Positions 36,901 through 45,739 of a DNA stretch of 64,000 nucleotides are shown in pieces. The number at the start of each line of letters is the position of its first letter. The first letter of the stretch is position 1. Source of the stretch: Takakia lepidozioides (lineage: Eukaryota; Streptophyta; Takakiopsida; Takakiales; Takakiaceae). The DNA lies in NCBI GenBank assembly GCA_030704615.1, contig CM060733.1, positions 20,894,001 to 20,958,000 of the forward strand, in the 5' to 3' direction. Below the pieces are notes generated by a model. It did no database searches and was not told where the DNA came from. It saw nothing but the letters and a program-made list of their open reading frames with translations. Both the position numbers and the translations under genes were made by a program.

Positions 36901-39661
36901 TCTTGGCCCCAGTTATTAAAATGATGAATACTTTACACGGTAAAGTTGAAAAAGTGGGCATGCCTGGGGAGTGTAAGCACCAAGAGTTGACACCAAATCA
37001 AAGCCACATGCTGCAGCACGAAGGCCACAGGAGGCTTGACTCTGCGAGACAAAAAAATTCACTTTGCATTAGGAAGGTTCTCAAGAGATGCAAATAGGCC
37101 ACATTTCTTATTTCGGGGTTTTTTGGGGGTGGCGGGTAGGATTTCTTGCAAGTAGACTGTAAAAACACTACCATTTCTTGCTCATCCAATCACCAGACTT
37201 GACTTCTTTGAGACCAAGTTTGGGCTAATCTCTACACGAGGGCTAGTAGCACAGTTTGAATATTGCACTCCATATGTTGAATATGTTTAAGCTACAATTG
37301 TACTCAGTATAGATGGCCTTCGATCATCTACTCTCAAGCCTGATACAATCAGCTAGTCTCACCACATCATGGGTGCCAGCGGCAGGATGATCTACTAGAA
37401 GAATGCTGCAACAACCATTTGCACGCTAATATGTTCACAATTGCAGTTAGTGAAATAGGAAGTTTGTTTTGCGTAAATTCAGGTAAACCTCATTGCTTGC
37501 AATGTCAACAGGGAAGCAGACAATCATTGAATCTCCAGCAAACTGTGAGACAACATCCAAAAAATTTGAAGTTAGAGAAGCCCCGAAAGGCATGGAGGCA
37601 GGCAAGGAGAGAAAACAGACGTACTTATTAGACTAACTTGCAAGCAACCAATGCAGGGTTTCTCACTGGTCTTCTACAGAGAATACAAAGCAGGTGACAT
37701 CAAAAGTGTGCTTGATATGAAGAGAGGGAATAATACCTTTGTGATGTCGCCCCCATAGTCCAAGATCAGCTGGATAGCCTATACAGTGATATCATCCGAG
37801 AAATGGGTTAGCATGGGAATCAAACGCATATTGAGATCTCCTTCAGAGGTAACTGGCTATAGCCTGACTACAAAGATCTCTGCCCATGTCAAGTCTAGCG
37901 TCTGGAATTATTTCGGTGCCCTGGGTTTAGGGAGGACTAGTTCCAAAGTCCTTTCTGCAGATTTGCACTTCTGCTGTGGACAAATCAGAACCATGAACAA
38001 ATTGCAACTTCCTATAATCATGAGGATGGAGTTTGCCTGTGATGCTACAAGGAAAAGAAAGAGGAGACACAATTAGCCCCCAACATCATGGACTCTGGCT
38101 TTGAGTAGCAGCACACTAGACCCGCAAAGTTGGAATTGATCGCCGAGTAAGATTCCTGGTTGCTGATTTTTTGTGTATTTGTTCAAGGGACTCAAAGTTG
38201 GGTCATCCACTGCTGCACAGCGGTAATTGTCATGGCAATTTTCCATTCTTTCCAAACAAGCAGCAAAAGTTATAGTAGAAGCTCACAGTCAAATCGAAGG
38301 CAGACCTCGTCAAAGTAATTGTTCATACAGACAGTAAGTTCTTCCACAAGCTCTGTGCCACGCTTTGACGTCAATGCGCGCTCAGTTAATGGAGTAAATC
38401 CAGTTATGTCGGCAATAAGTACAGCTGCTGTGAAGCCATCCATTGATGGTTGTCTGGCAACTGTGTCTGCAATTCACCAACATCCAGCAGGGAAAGAGCA
38501 GTTTCAGAATTTTAAGATCCTGGCAAGTGCATGTGGCAAGTCTGTGTGTAGCAAGTCTCTGCATTGAGACAAAATCAGTGCATAAATCCAATACAGGTTA
38601 AATTGATTTATAACCAGATCTGTGATGATGTTTTGCTAGTTACAGGTTTTACTTCTGCTGATGATACTGGTGGCTATTACATCTCAGAAGCATAGAGGGA
38701 AAAATAAGTATTACCTAGCTCTTTAATTGCTTTCTGGAGCAACAAGCGAGAAAGATATGGTGTCAGAGTCATCAACTTGTCCCGGGATGTTTCCTCTCCA
38801 TCTAAGAAAGCAGGACTGGCTAGCGAGTCCTGCATTCCAATGCTCTCTGAAATAGAAATTGAAAGGTCCTCTGTGTCTTGCCAAGTTGGGAAAGCCGCAT
38901 TTTTAAGAAGAGATTACTAGAGAACACAATCTGCAGAAGCAACTCACAGATGTCTGGTTTCAAACATGGAGAAGTCAAACCAGACATTTCCATCTAAGCT
39001 GATTTCAAAAGTTTCAATGTGACAAAGGGCCTTACGTCTTTACCTTATAATCTGGATTAATCAGAAAAATACAACCCTAAACTATAATCCCAGCTGGTGA
39101 TGAACGGTTTTATACCATGAATGCAAAATCCTGCCAGCTCTCCCAGCTAGGTGTGTCTGCAAGCATGCTGCCCGGGGTTACGCTGCAGATGGAAGCCGAT
39201 TCAGCATCAAACATGGCCGGGGCTGATATCCTTCTCATTCTCATTGCATCAAAGGTAGCTGGGGTTCCAGCCGAAGGTGCAGTAAACATTAGGTTTTCGA
39301 CCTTAAGTGGCTTCGGGGGAGTCCATCTAGGACCCACTGAATTGATTTCACGATGAGGAAGCCTGTCATTGGCATCTAATCCTCTACCGCGATGATTCTG
39401 TTCTTCATTGTTACCATCTACACAAGGCAGGGGAAGTGGGCAAACTGCGTCTGAAGCCTCTCCACCTAGTTCTTCGTCTTTGTGTGCCCCTCCCTCTCGC
39501 CAACCATCTTGCCAATCAACAGCCTTCCCCCTCACCAAGTTTTGCTCGCAAACATCCGGCTGAAGAACTAACTCGACACAATTCCCTGACGGCCCAGGCA
39601 ATCTTGCAGAATCAGCCATGGTTCCATCTAGCCCCGGATCAGCCTGTACATCCTCTGACAT
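15971..39661 (-). CDS. Soluble adenylyl cyclase-like protein with nested receiver domain
   Basis: An ADCY10-type protein of about 2,068 residues plus one unlocated exon. Exons: 39661-39116, 38868-38715, 38466-38306, 37778-37737, 37542-37489, 37041-36994, 36504-36352, 35504-35363, 34105-33806, 33500-33341, 33226-33043, 30995-30766, 28945-28701, 28519-27767, 27299-27189, 25164-24951, 24722-24451, 24328-24171, 23642-23528, 22778-22581, 22348-22278, 22066-21946, 21673-21470, 20808-20395, 18991-18742, 18129-18011, 17845-17654, 16985-16730, 16348-16228, 16184-15971. Phases agree at every junction except 35363 to 34105, where the receiver beta-4 exon is missing. Domains: N-extension 1-235, C1 split around a receiver, C2, AAA ATPase, TPR-like C-terminus. 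Both C1 metal aspartates and the C2 Lys, Asn and Arg are present, so cAMP synthesis is plausible; a guanylyl cyclase cannot be excluded. The least certain borders are exon 2 start, exon 6 end, exon 16 and the last acceptor. Confidence 0.85.
18360..18475 (+). repeat. 3' tail fragment of LINE family B
   Basis: The sequence ends GTGGATGTCATAAAG...GTGCC followed by (ATTTC) repeats, matching the tails of the other family B copies. It is short and lies in a cyclase intron, antisense to the gene. Confidence 0.5.
19720..19790 (-). repeat. tRNA-like sequence in the left LTR
   Basis: The 71-nt segment folds as a tRNA: seven-base acceptor arms with one A-A mismatch, D arm GCTC/GAGC, T arm CTAGG/CCTAG with loop TTCAATC, and a C-rich anticodon arm. 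A-box-like TAGCTCAGTGGTAGAGC and B-box-like GGTTCAATCCC are present. Position 33 is C instead of T and the anticodon stem is imperfect, so it is not a standard tRNA gene. Confidence 0.8.
19941..20011 (-). repeat. tRNA-like sequence in the right LTR
   Basis: This second copy has the same 71-nt sequence as the one at 19720-19790, as expected for paired LTRs. Both are read on the minus strand, the direction of the TRIM itself. Confidence 0.8.
23956..24143. repeat. 94-bp tandem duplication in a cyclase intron
   Basis: Two near-identical copies begin at 23956 and 24050, both containing ATTCAAGCTGCCATGATCC and ATCAAAACCCGGCACC. They lie in the intron between 24170 and 23643 and do not touch an exon. 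Confidence 0.85.
25262..26675 (+). mobile_element. 5'-truncated LINE family B copy in a cyclase intron
   Basis: This copy lies antisense in the intron between 27188 and 25165. Fragments of a reverse transcriptase are readable: ALALVGFNFW near 25320, RIPPDIIRAILSMYKTVIG near 25505, and GVKQGCPLS near 25607 in another frame. A C-terminal part follows near 26170. The 3' end carries GTCCCATAAGCTCTTTGAGC and (ATTTC) repeats, and that tail occurs twice (about 26480-26608 and 26609-26672). Deletions and frameshifts make it inactive. Confidence 0.75.
28400..30995 (-). other. Cyclase domain C2
   Basis: Exons at 30995-30766, 28945-28701 and the start of 28519-27767 form C2. RYVTCVFVGF begins the domain and, as in sAC C2, lacks the metal aspartate. 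The lysine of DEKGYLLICAFGLPG aligns with the sAC adenine-contact lysine and sits at the exon junction (codon 30769-30767). CEYTVFGDPINLSARLM keeps the transition-state Asn and Arg. ALPPMTVKGKKGPINVYRAL closes the domain. Confidence 0.85.
29200..29545 (+). mobile_element. Three stacked LINE family B tails
   Basis: Three 3' ends follow each other at about 29205-29260, 29280-29437 and 29437-29545, each with CCCATAAGCT(C/G)..GAGCTT and two with GCGGACGTTAT and (ATTTC) repeats. They lie in the intron between 30765 and 28946. Confidence 0.7.
31140..31905 (-). mobile_element. LINE family B fragment
   Basis: On the minus strand the tail (ATAAGCTCTTTGATC, about 31225-31245) and a degraded C-terminal coding part (to about 31900) are present. 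It lies in the same cyclase intron as the copy at 31940-32700 and has the gene's orientation. Confidence 0.65.
31940..32700 (-). mobile_element. LINE family B copy with open C-terminal frame
   Basis: The minus strand holds an open frame of 213 codons (32698-32057) that reads as the C-terminus of a non-LTR reverse transcriptase. It has a zinc-binding-like block LCAACTGHNQEIETEEHFFF and then CPLYYEIHGRFHCLF. The tail after the stop has CCCATAAGCTCTTTGAGC and GCGGACGTTA, then ATTTC repeats, at 31985-31945. It is the best-preserved family B copy in the window, but the upstream RT core is missing. Confidence 0.75.
33043..33850 (-). other. Cyclase domain C1, C-terminal half
   Basis: After the receiver the C1 fold resumes within the same exon: FTLTLKVMIGMGE joins VCTLSVGG, then PRWEFFMADMPF and, in the next exon, GDVILSPEIWAHI. 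These blocks match the sAC strand order (KIGLAAG, RNYFLVIG, NDVILSP). The arginine of PRWEFF (33449-33447) lies where sAC has its bicarbonate-contact arginine. The segment ends in a linker (LALKRYLPEVL) to C2. Confidence 0.8.
33870..36440 (-). other. Response-regulator receiver domain inserted in C1
   Basis: Exons at 36504-36352, 35504-35363 and 34105-33806 together read as a receiver: VRVMVVDHVMLNG, SKLNCEVVLARNGTEAV, LIFMDVNMPIMDGFEATRR, then RKSCIASGMDELLAKPV. The phospho-acceptor aspartate is codon 35432-35430. The first acidic pair is Asp-His instead of Asp-Asp (36411-36406), and Cys stands where Thr/Ser is usual. The beta-4 segment (expected (I/V)PI(I/V)A) was not found between 35362 and 34106. 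A linker of about 50 residues returns to the cyclase fold. Confidence 0.8.
35700..36120 (+). mobile_element. Degraded LINE family B fragments
   Basis: Two tail motifs are present: CTCATAAGCTATTCGGGC near 35730 and CCAATAAGCTCTTTGAGC near 36072. Between them a block at about 35870-35920 resembles the family B coding region near 26170. They lie in the intron between 36351 and 35505 of the cyclase gene. Confidence 0.55.
36994..38466 (-). other. Cyclase domain C1, N-terminal half
   Basis: Exons 3-6 encode the first half of a class III cyclase domain. AAVLIADITGFTPLTE carries the first metal-binding aspartate; YGGDITK joined to FAGDSMIVCF carries the second, with the preceding lysine at the place of the sAC lysine reported to contact bicarbonate or phosphate. 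The helix CGLRAAACGFDL ends the half. The exon 6 border is either GATTTG|GTGTCA (36994) or a GC donor at about 36964; both keep the phase. Confidence 0.85.
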
Positions 39662-40341
39662 TGTACTCCTCTATCCCTAACCTCAATCCGCCAATAAAAT
39701 CACACGGTATTTGGCACCACTTTCACCCTCCTTCAGTCACTTCTCTTGATCGCCACAATGTCCTGCAGCTGCAATCTCGCAATTTGCCACATTACCAGGC
39801 AGGGATTCGCTCCGACAATTAAAATCACTCAATCAATCAAGATTCGTCAGAAAACATGACTTTTATCATCAGAATCATGGTTCTGCGACCAACAAGACGA
39901 TCGATCATCACTGCAAAATACAAACTTTCGTGATTGCAGACTTGCACTCTTTCCCAATCTCAATGTCGATCAAATGTCTCACTCTCACAAACTATAATCA
40001 TTCTCTGACATTGTACTCCCAATCCGCCAATAAAATCACACGGTATTTGGCACCACTTTCCCCCTCCTTCAGTCACTTCTCTTGATCGCCACAATCTCCT
40101 GCAGCTGCAATCTCGCAATTTGCCACATTACCAGGAAGGGATTCGCTCCGACAATTAAAATCACTCAATCAATCAAAATTTGTCAGAAAAAAACATGACT
40201 TTCATTATCAGAATCATGGTTCTGCGACCAACAAGAGGATCGATCATCACTGCAAAATACAAACTTTGGTGACTGCAGATTTTGCACTCTTTCCCAATCT
40301 CAATGTCGATCAAATGTCTCACACTCTCACAAACTATAATC
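39653..40341. repeat. Tandem duplication at the cyclase 5' end (offset 336 bp)
   Basis: Copies run about 39653-39999 and 40003-40341 and are nearly identical, with small indels near 39671-39684 and 40192. The unit includes the cyclase start codon context (minus strand GTACAATGTCAGAG). The second copy therefore places a duplicate ATG upstream of the real one. Confidence 0.9.
39985..40011 (-). other. Possible eight-codon upstream ORF of the cyclase gene
   Basis: The duplicated start context reads MSENDYSL and stops. It would be an upstream ORF if the cyclase transcript begins to the right of 40011; the transcription start is unknown. Confidence 0.4.
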
Positions 40342-40699
40342 CAGCAACGCCTGGCCTACCACATCTACGGGATGGTGTTCGGTGATGAAAACATTCCTCG
40401 GTGTGGATTTTGGACCATGAATGGAATGCTTGCCGATTCTCTGGTTTGCTCATCCATGCAGCGACGATCTGATCCAGCACGTGCACGCACTTCGAGAATC
40501 ACGTGTGATATTCTCTGCGGGACAGTAACTGACGGCCCAAAACCCTCGGCCTGTTCCTCGGGGGCACTTGGCAAAAAGCCATTGAATGTTCGTTCCGCGA
40601 TGCCGGATTCCGTGTGACTGTTTCTGGAGGTCCGATAGTCTTGCTACGTGGCAGAAATATAGACGGTGGCGCTGGCAACGTGGCAAGTAGCCACCATGT

Positions 40700-40834
40700 C
40701 GAGGGTTATATGTAGGGGGAGAAAGAAGAGAGTTTTGAGAAACTCTGAGAGAGAGAGTGAGAGAGAGTCGGGGAAGGAGAAGCTGCAGTCGAGAATTGCT
40801 CTTCTTCTGCAAGATCTTCTTGCAACTGTTAGAC
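40700..40834 (+). promoter_or_regulatory. Putative core promoter and GA-rich 5' UTR of PWD
   Basis: A TATA-like TTATATG lies at 40706-40712 and is followed by a GA-rich run at about 40724-40775, common in plant 5' UTRs. The ATG is at 40835. The interval from 39662 to 40834 separates two divergent genes and may act as a shared promoter; this is inference. Confidence 0.35.
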
Positions 40835-43800
40835 ATGGTTGCTACACGGATTCTGCTGCAGGAGGGTGCGGGAAGGATTTCCGGAGTGCGTAGAGAGGAA
40901 AGTCCAAGAGCTTCTTGCAATGTGACAACACAGAGCGGATCTCGGGTTGCGAAGAATGTGAGTGTGCCTTTTTCGGCCTTCGAAGGACTACGGATGGCAG
41001 CGCCAGTAGCTGGGAAGCTTGCTTTGGTGCAATCATCTAGAATGGGATATTCGAGTGTGAGAAGGAGCGGAGGGATGAATGTGAGGTGCGACAAGACGGT
41101 GAAGCTGAGGCTGAGATTGGACCACCAAGTTCAATTCGGGGAGAGTCATGCCCTTTTGGGATCGGCTGAGTGTACGGGATCATGGCAGAATCGAGTCCCA
41201 ATGTCGTGGACCGAGGGTGGCTGGGTAGCAGAGCTTGAAGGGAAATCTGGGGAGAAGATTGAATACAAACACATTCTTGTGACAGGAGATGGAAATCTCG
41301 TCTGGGAGGAGGGTCCAAACCGATCTATCTCTCTGCCGACTGAGGGCTCGTTTGAGGTTGTCACACACTGGGATTTCACACATGAAGAAGTGAGTTTTCA
41401 AGGGGGGAATGTGCCCAGTCCGTCGGTGGTAGAGGTTGCTGTGGGGAAAGTGGAAGAGAGAGAGACTGTGTCCGTGGGGACATCGTTTGTTCAAGGGTGG
41501 CAAGGGAAAGAGATCTCGTTTATGAGGTCGAACGACCATGCCCGCGAAAGGGTGGAGAAGTGGGACACCACGGGGCTTCATGGACCAGCCCAGCAGGTTG
41601 TCGAGGGAGACCGGAGTGCAAGCAACTGGTGGCGCAAGCTAGAGGTGGTACGTGGGCTGATCAGTGGACCCTTCGGCAAGACAGACCGACTGGAGACTCT
41701 TATCAATGTCGCAGTGTACTTGAAATGGATCAACACCGGGTCAGTTGCTTGCTACGAAGATGGCCAGCATTACCGACCGAACAAGCATGCGGAAATTTCC
41801 AGAAAGATTTTTCGGGAGCTTGAAGACATTACCGCAGAGAAGACCACCAGCCCCGACGAACTCTTGGTGATAAGAAAGATCCACCCGTGCTTGCCAGCAT
41901 TCAAAGCTGAGTTCACGGCATCAGTGCCACTAACGCGCATCCGTGACATTGCACATCGCAATGACATTCCTCATGACATGAAGCAAGAGATCAAACACAC
42001 AATTCAAAATAAGCTACATCGGAATGCTGGGCCAGAGGATCTGGTGGCGACAGAGGCGATGCTTGGACGCTTGACCAAAAACCCAGGCGAGTACAGTGGA
42101 GCATTTGTCGAACAGTTCAAGATCTTTTATGCAGAATTGAAAGACTTCTTCAATGCTGGAAGCTTGACAGAGCAACTGGAAGGTCTGCGGCCAACGCTCG
42201 ATCAGCAGCAACTGTCGGTGCTAGATACCTTCATTACGCGAAAACAGAGCCTCGATGGGCTGGGGTCCACGACTAATGGCAGCGCCGCGAAAGGTACCGA
42301 GTCACTGGTTGGTACCATGCATGCTTTAACCAGCCTTCGCACTACCCTCCTGAAGGGATTGGAGAGCGGCCTGGGCAACGATGCCTCTGATGAGGCCATT
42401 GCCATGCGCCAGAAGTGGCGGTTATCGGAGCTAGGGCTGGAGGATTACTCCTTTGTGTTGCTTAGCAGGTTGATAAATGCTTTGGACAGTGCGGGTGGGG
42501 CATCATGGCTTACAGAGGAAGCAAGAGCTGGAAATGTGGCCAAGTGGAGTCACGCTCTCGGGGCCGTTGTGTTGGGTCTGCGGCAGCTAGGTCTGTCAGG
42601 CTGGCAGCAATCAGAGTGTGCAGCAGTAGAGAATGAACTACAGACTTGGCAGGCTGAATCCGTCAAGAAAGAAGGCGATATGAAGGATACGAGAGACTGG
42701 GCTCTAAGACTGAAGGCAACGCTCGACCGTGCTCGCCGCATTGCTGAGTCCTACTCCGACACTCTGCTGCGGCTTTTCCCTGACCGTGTGCAGCAACTAG
42801 GTAAGGCCTTGGGGATCCCAGAGCATGTTGTGCGCACTTATACCGAAGCCGATATCCGTGCCAGTGTGGTATTCCAGTTGGCAAAGCTGTGTTCAATTCT
42901 ACTCAAGGCCGTCCGGAGTACTGCTGGTGGGGATGGCTTTGATACTCTTATGCCTGGGAATGCCGTTGGCACTCTTGTGGAGGTCAACAAAATCATTCCA
43001 GGTTCATTGCCCTCATCTGCAAAAGGCCCTGTTATCCTACTGGTGAAAACAGCAGATGGAGACGAAGAAGTTAAAGCAGCAGGGCCAAACGTGGCAGGGG
43101 TGGTGCTTCAACATGAGCTTCCACATTTGTCGCACCTTGGTGTGCGTGCGCGCCAAGAGAAAGTGGTGTTTGTGACATGTGACGATGAGGACAAGGTTGC
43201 AGATATCCGGACTCTGATAGGTGGAGTTGTATCATTGGAAGCATCCTCCGAGACTGTCCACATCTATGAGTATAACGGGACTCTAGAGAAAGAGACAGAG
43301 CTGGTGGGGGTGGCTGCCGCACAACGGTTGCAAGAGAAAGCTGTGGGCTCTCCTGACAATGTCAAACAGAGCTTGGTGGTGAAGAGTGCACCGGGTACAG
43401 TGCTGGAACTGTCCAAGGCCAACACTGAAACAGCAGGCTCTAAAGCAGCTGCATGTGGCACACTTGCTATTTTAAGTGAGAAGGCTTCAAAAGAGTCTGG
43501 TGAACTAGGTGGATTGGTGACATTCCATGTACCAAATGGTAAAGTGATTCCCTTTGGGGCTATGGAAGAAGCGCTGAAAAGCAGTGGTTCCATACAGAAG
43601 TTTCAAGCCCTCGTAGAGAAGGTGGAAACTGCCCCACTAGATGGTGGTGAGTTAGACAGAGTATGTAATGAATTGCGCTCTCTTGTGGCTGCCCAAAGGC
43701 CTGTGAATTCCATAATTAGTGGGCTTGCGAAGGGCAGCTTCTCCAAAGAAGCTAGACTTATCGTGAGATCCAGTGCAAACGTGGAGGACTTGGCAGGAAT

Positions 43801-44401
43801 GTCTGGTGCTGGGTTGTATGACTCCATCCCCAACGTACAACTCTCTGATCCTGAGAATTTTGGTAAAGCTGTCGCAGAAGTTTGGGCATCACTCTACACA
43901 AGGAGAGCTGTTTTGAGTCGAAGAGTTGCTGGAGTACCACAGAAGGAAGCTTCCATGGCAGTGCTAGTCCAGGAGCTTCTCTCACCCGACCTCAGTTTTG
44001 TGTTGCACACTGTCAGCCCAATCGATCATGATGAGAATGTGGTACAGGCAGAGATTGCAGTGGGTTTGGGAGAGACTTTGGCCTCAGGGACTAGGGGCTC
44101 CCCATGGCGCCTGGCAGCAAATAAGTTTGATGGATCAGTGAAGACCTTAGCCTTTGCTAACTTTAGTGAGGCACTAGTCGTTCGAGATGATGGGGAGGTT
44201 GCAGACGGGACTATGGTGCGGCAGGTTGTAGACTACAGCAGGCAGCCCCTTTCTGTCGATCCTGACTACACTAAGCACATAGGCCAGCGCTTGGCTGCAA
44301 TTGGATTCTTTTTGGAGAAAAACTTTGGTGTGCCCCAGGACATTGAAGGCTGCATTGTAGGAAAAGATATCTACATTGTGCAAGCACGCCCGCAGCCATA
44401 G
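40835..44401 (+). CDS. PWD: Phosphoglucan, water dikinase (PWD/GWD3), intronless
   Basis: This encodes an enzyme of 1,188 residues that transfers the beta-phosphate of ATP to C3 of glucosyl units in pre-phosphorylated starch, in plastids, enabling starch breakdown. The start is the ATG at 40835; the frame is open upstream but without ATG. Residues 1 to about 85 are Ser/Arg-rich and Asp/Glu-poor, like a transit peptide. A CBM20 starch-binding domain spans about 88-178. The phosphohistidine region reads LPHLSHLGVRARQEKVVF, with the catalytic His at residue 767. The ATP-binding PPDK-like domain starts before IVRSSANVEDLAG (about 975) and ends VQARPQP. Length matches the family (about 1,200). The whole reading frame is in one exon, unlike Arabidopsis PWD, which has many introns. 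Confidence 0.95.
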   Translation: MVATRILLQEGAGRISGVRREESPRASCNVTTQSGSRVAKNVSVPFSAFEGLRMAAPVAGKLALVQSSRMGYSSVRRSGGMNVRCDKTVKLRLRLDHQVQFGESHALLGSAECTGSWQNRVPMSWTEGGWVAELEGKSGEKIEYKHILVTGDGNLVWEEGPNRSISLPTEGSFEVVTHWDFTHEEVSFQGGNVPSPSVVEVAVGKVEERETVSVGTSFVQGWQGKEISFMRSNDHARERVEKWDTTGLHGPAQQVVEGDRSASNWWRKLEVVRGLISGPFGKTDRLETLINVAVYLKWINTGSVACYEDGQHYRPNKHAEISRKIFRELEDITAEKTTSPDELLVIRKIHPCLPAFKAEFTASVPLTRIRDIAHRNDIPHDMKQEIKHTIQNKLHRNAGPEDLVATEAMLGRLTKNPGEYSGAFVEQFKIFYAELKDFFNAGSLTEQLEGLRPTLDQQQLSVLDTFITRKQSLDGLGSTTNGSAAKGTESLVGTMHALTSLRTTLLKGLESGLGNDASDEAIAMRQKWRLSELGLEDYSFVLLSRLINALDSAGGASWLTEEARAGNVAKWSHALGAVVLGLRQLGLSGWQQSECAAVENELQTWQAESVKKEGDMKDTRDWALRLKATLDRARRIAESYSDTLLRLFPDRVQQLGKALGIPEHVVRTYTEADIRASVVFQLAKLCSILLKAVRSTAGGDGFDTLMPGNAVGTLVEVNKIIPGSLPSSAKGPVILLVKTADGDEEVKAAGPNVAGVVLQHELPHLSHLGVRARQEKVVFVTCDDEDKVADIRTLIGGVVSLEASSETVHIYEYNGTLEKETELVGVAAAQRLQEKAVGSPDNVKQSLVVKSAPGTVLELSKANTETAGSKAAACGTLAILSEKASKESGELGGLVTFHVPNGKVIPFGAMEEALKSSGSIQKFQALVEKVETAPLDGGELDRVCNELRSLVAAQRPVNSIISGLAKGSFSKEARLIVRSSANVEDLAGMSGAGLYDSIPNVQLSDPENFGKAVAEVWASLYTRRAVLSRRVAGVPQKEASMAVLVQELLSPDLSFVLHTVSPIDHDENVVQAEIAVGLGETLASGTRGSPWRLAANKFDGSVKTLAFANFSEALVVRDDGEVADGTMVRQVVDYSRQPLSVDPDYTKHIGQRLAAIGFFLEKNFGVPQDIEGCIVGKDIYIVQARPQP

Positions 44402-45380
44402 ACCAGTGGGGTATAGAGAGATTACAGAGAGAGACCATTCTCTCACTTATGATTATTCAGTAAACTGTAGTTATATTTGAATTGCCCTCATACTTATAAT
44501 CTGGCTGTTTGGAAGACACAAAGTTTCAAGTTGGACTCATAAGGGATCTGGCTTTGTTAAGATAGAGACAGAGATGCGAAAAGAAATACGAAAAGATTTT
44601 AGGCAGAGAGTATGATGGTTGTAGCCCTCCTGGATGAAGTGCTGTTGTCCGTTGGGTTCTGGCATGCTAATTCAAAGCGGTTGACCCAAGGAGTGATTCT
44701 CTGTTTGTGGACCATGCCTGAGTGAGCAGTCCTTGGGCTTTCCAAAGTTGGGAGGATTGAGGTTTTTGGTTTATTCAATTGGGATACATGGACAGACTTC
44801 CCCTTTTACTCCTCCATCAAAACATGTTGCAGGCACATTGCAAAGTTAAAGCTTGCATGTTGCTCAGGATTTTATCGCCTGTAGAAGCAGGACTTGCCAT
44901 TCCCTTGAATGTCAAGCTATTTTTTGTAGTGCAAGATAACCATGTGAATGCTAGGCAATGCATCTAAGCTGGCAGCTTGCATATGGATTGTTCTTACCCA
45001 CAGTTGAGGCATGTGATGGGACTATGGGCAAAGCTTGCATTCATTAAGCCGTGAAATTGAACATCGGACTCAGGCAGATTCGCCTCGTTCTCTCTTCCTT
45101 TGAGAAACCACACCCCCCACTTCATACGAAGTATATCGATCTACGCTCTAAAAGCTTTACATTACCGGTGTGGAGGTAATATTTTGGTCTGTCTGCGTGT
45201 GTGTCTCGTGCCGGGCACATGAGCAGTTCGCTGCATCCTAAGCGGCGGCGGGAAGTGGTGGGCCCTGCCAGCGGCTGCAGCCAGGCGGTCCCTGCTTCCA
45301 AGGGGGCAGCCCCCGCGGGTGGGCACATGTGCACGGAACTCTACCCCCGGGGCGGTTGTGGAGGAATAAGAGTTACTAAT
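44402..45380. other. Spacer after PWD
   Basis: The first few hundred bases are probably the PWD 3' UTR. A GC-rich patch lies at about 45235-45360. I see no further gene. Confidence 0.4.
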
Positions 45381-45560
45381 GAATAAAGGCCCATTTAGTC
45401 AATAAAATATGGTGAGCTTGAGAATTACCTCCAAGCAAGCTAGACTGGGCTTAAGAAGTGGCCACCATAGTGCCTCTACAAAATAAAGGCCCAATTATTT
45501 TCACTAGTCAACCAAAGATTGAGAGCTTGAGAATTACCTCCAAGCAAGCTAGGGTTTGAG
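45380..45560. repeat. Short direct repeat pair
   Basis: AATAAAGGCCCA and a 30-bp block starting GAGCTTGAGAATTACC occur twice, the block at about 45414 and 45521, about 105 bp apart. It appears to be a local tandem duplication at the edge of the next satellite. Confidence 0.75.
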
Positions 45561-45739
45561 GATTAGGGTATGGGGTTTTGGTGTGGTTTACATCGGAGGC
45601 TAAGTTAATTTGAGAAGGATTTGTAGGTGAACGTGGAGGATGTTGAACTTGTTATTGTACTTTGTGTTCTCTTTTTGTTCCACGAGACTCTCCAACATTT
45701 GTTTCCATCATTCCCAAAAAAAAAAAAACAACTCTTATA

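Noticed and set aside
40757-40834. Longer PWD N-terminus
   Set aside because: The frame is open here but has no ATG; the first ATG is at 40835.
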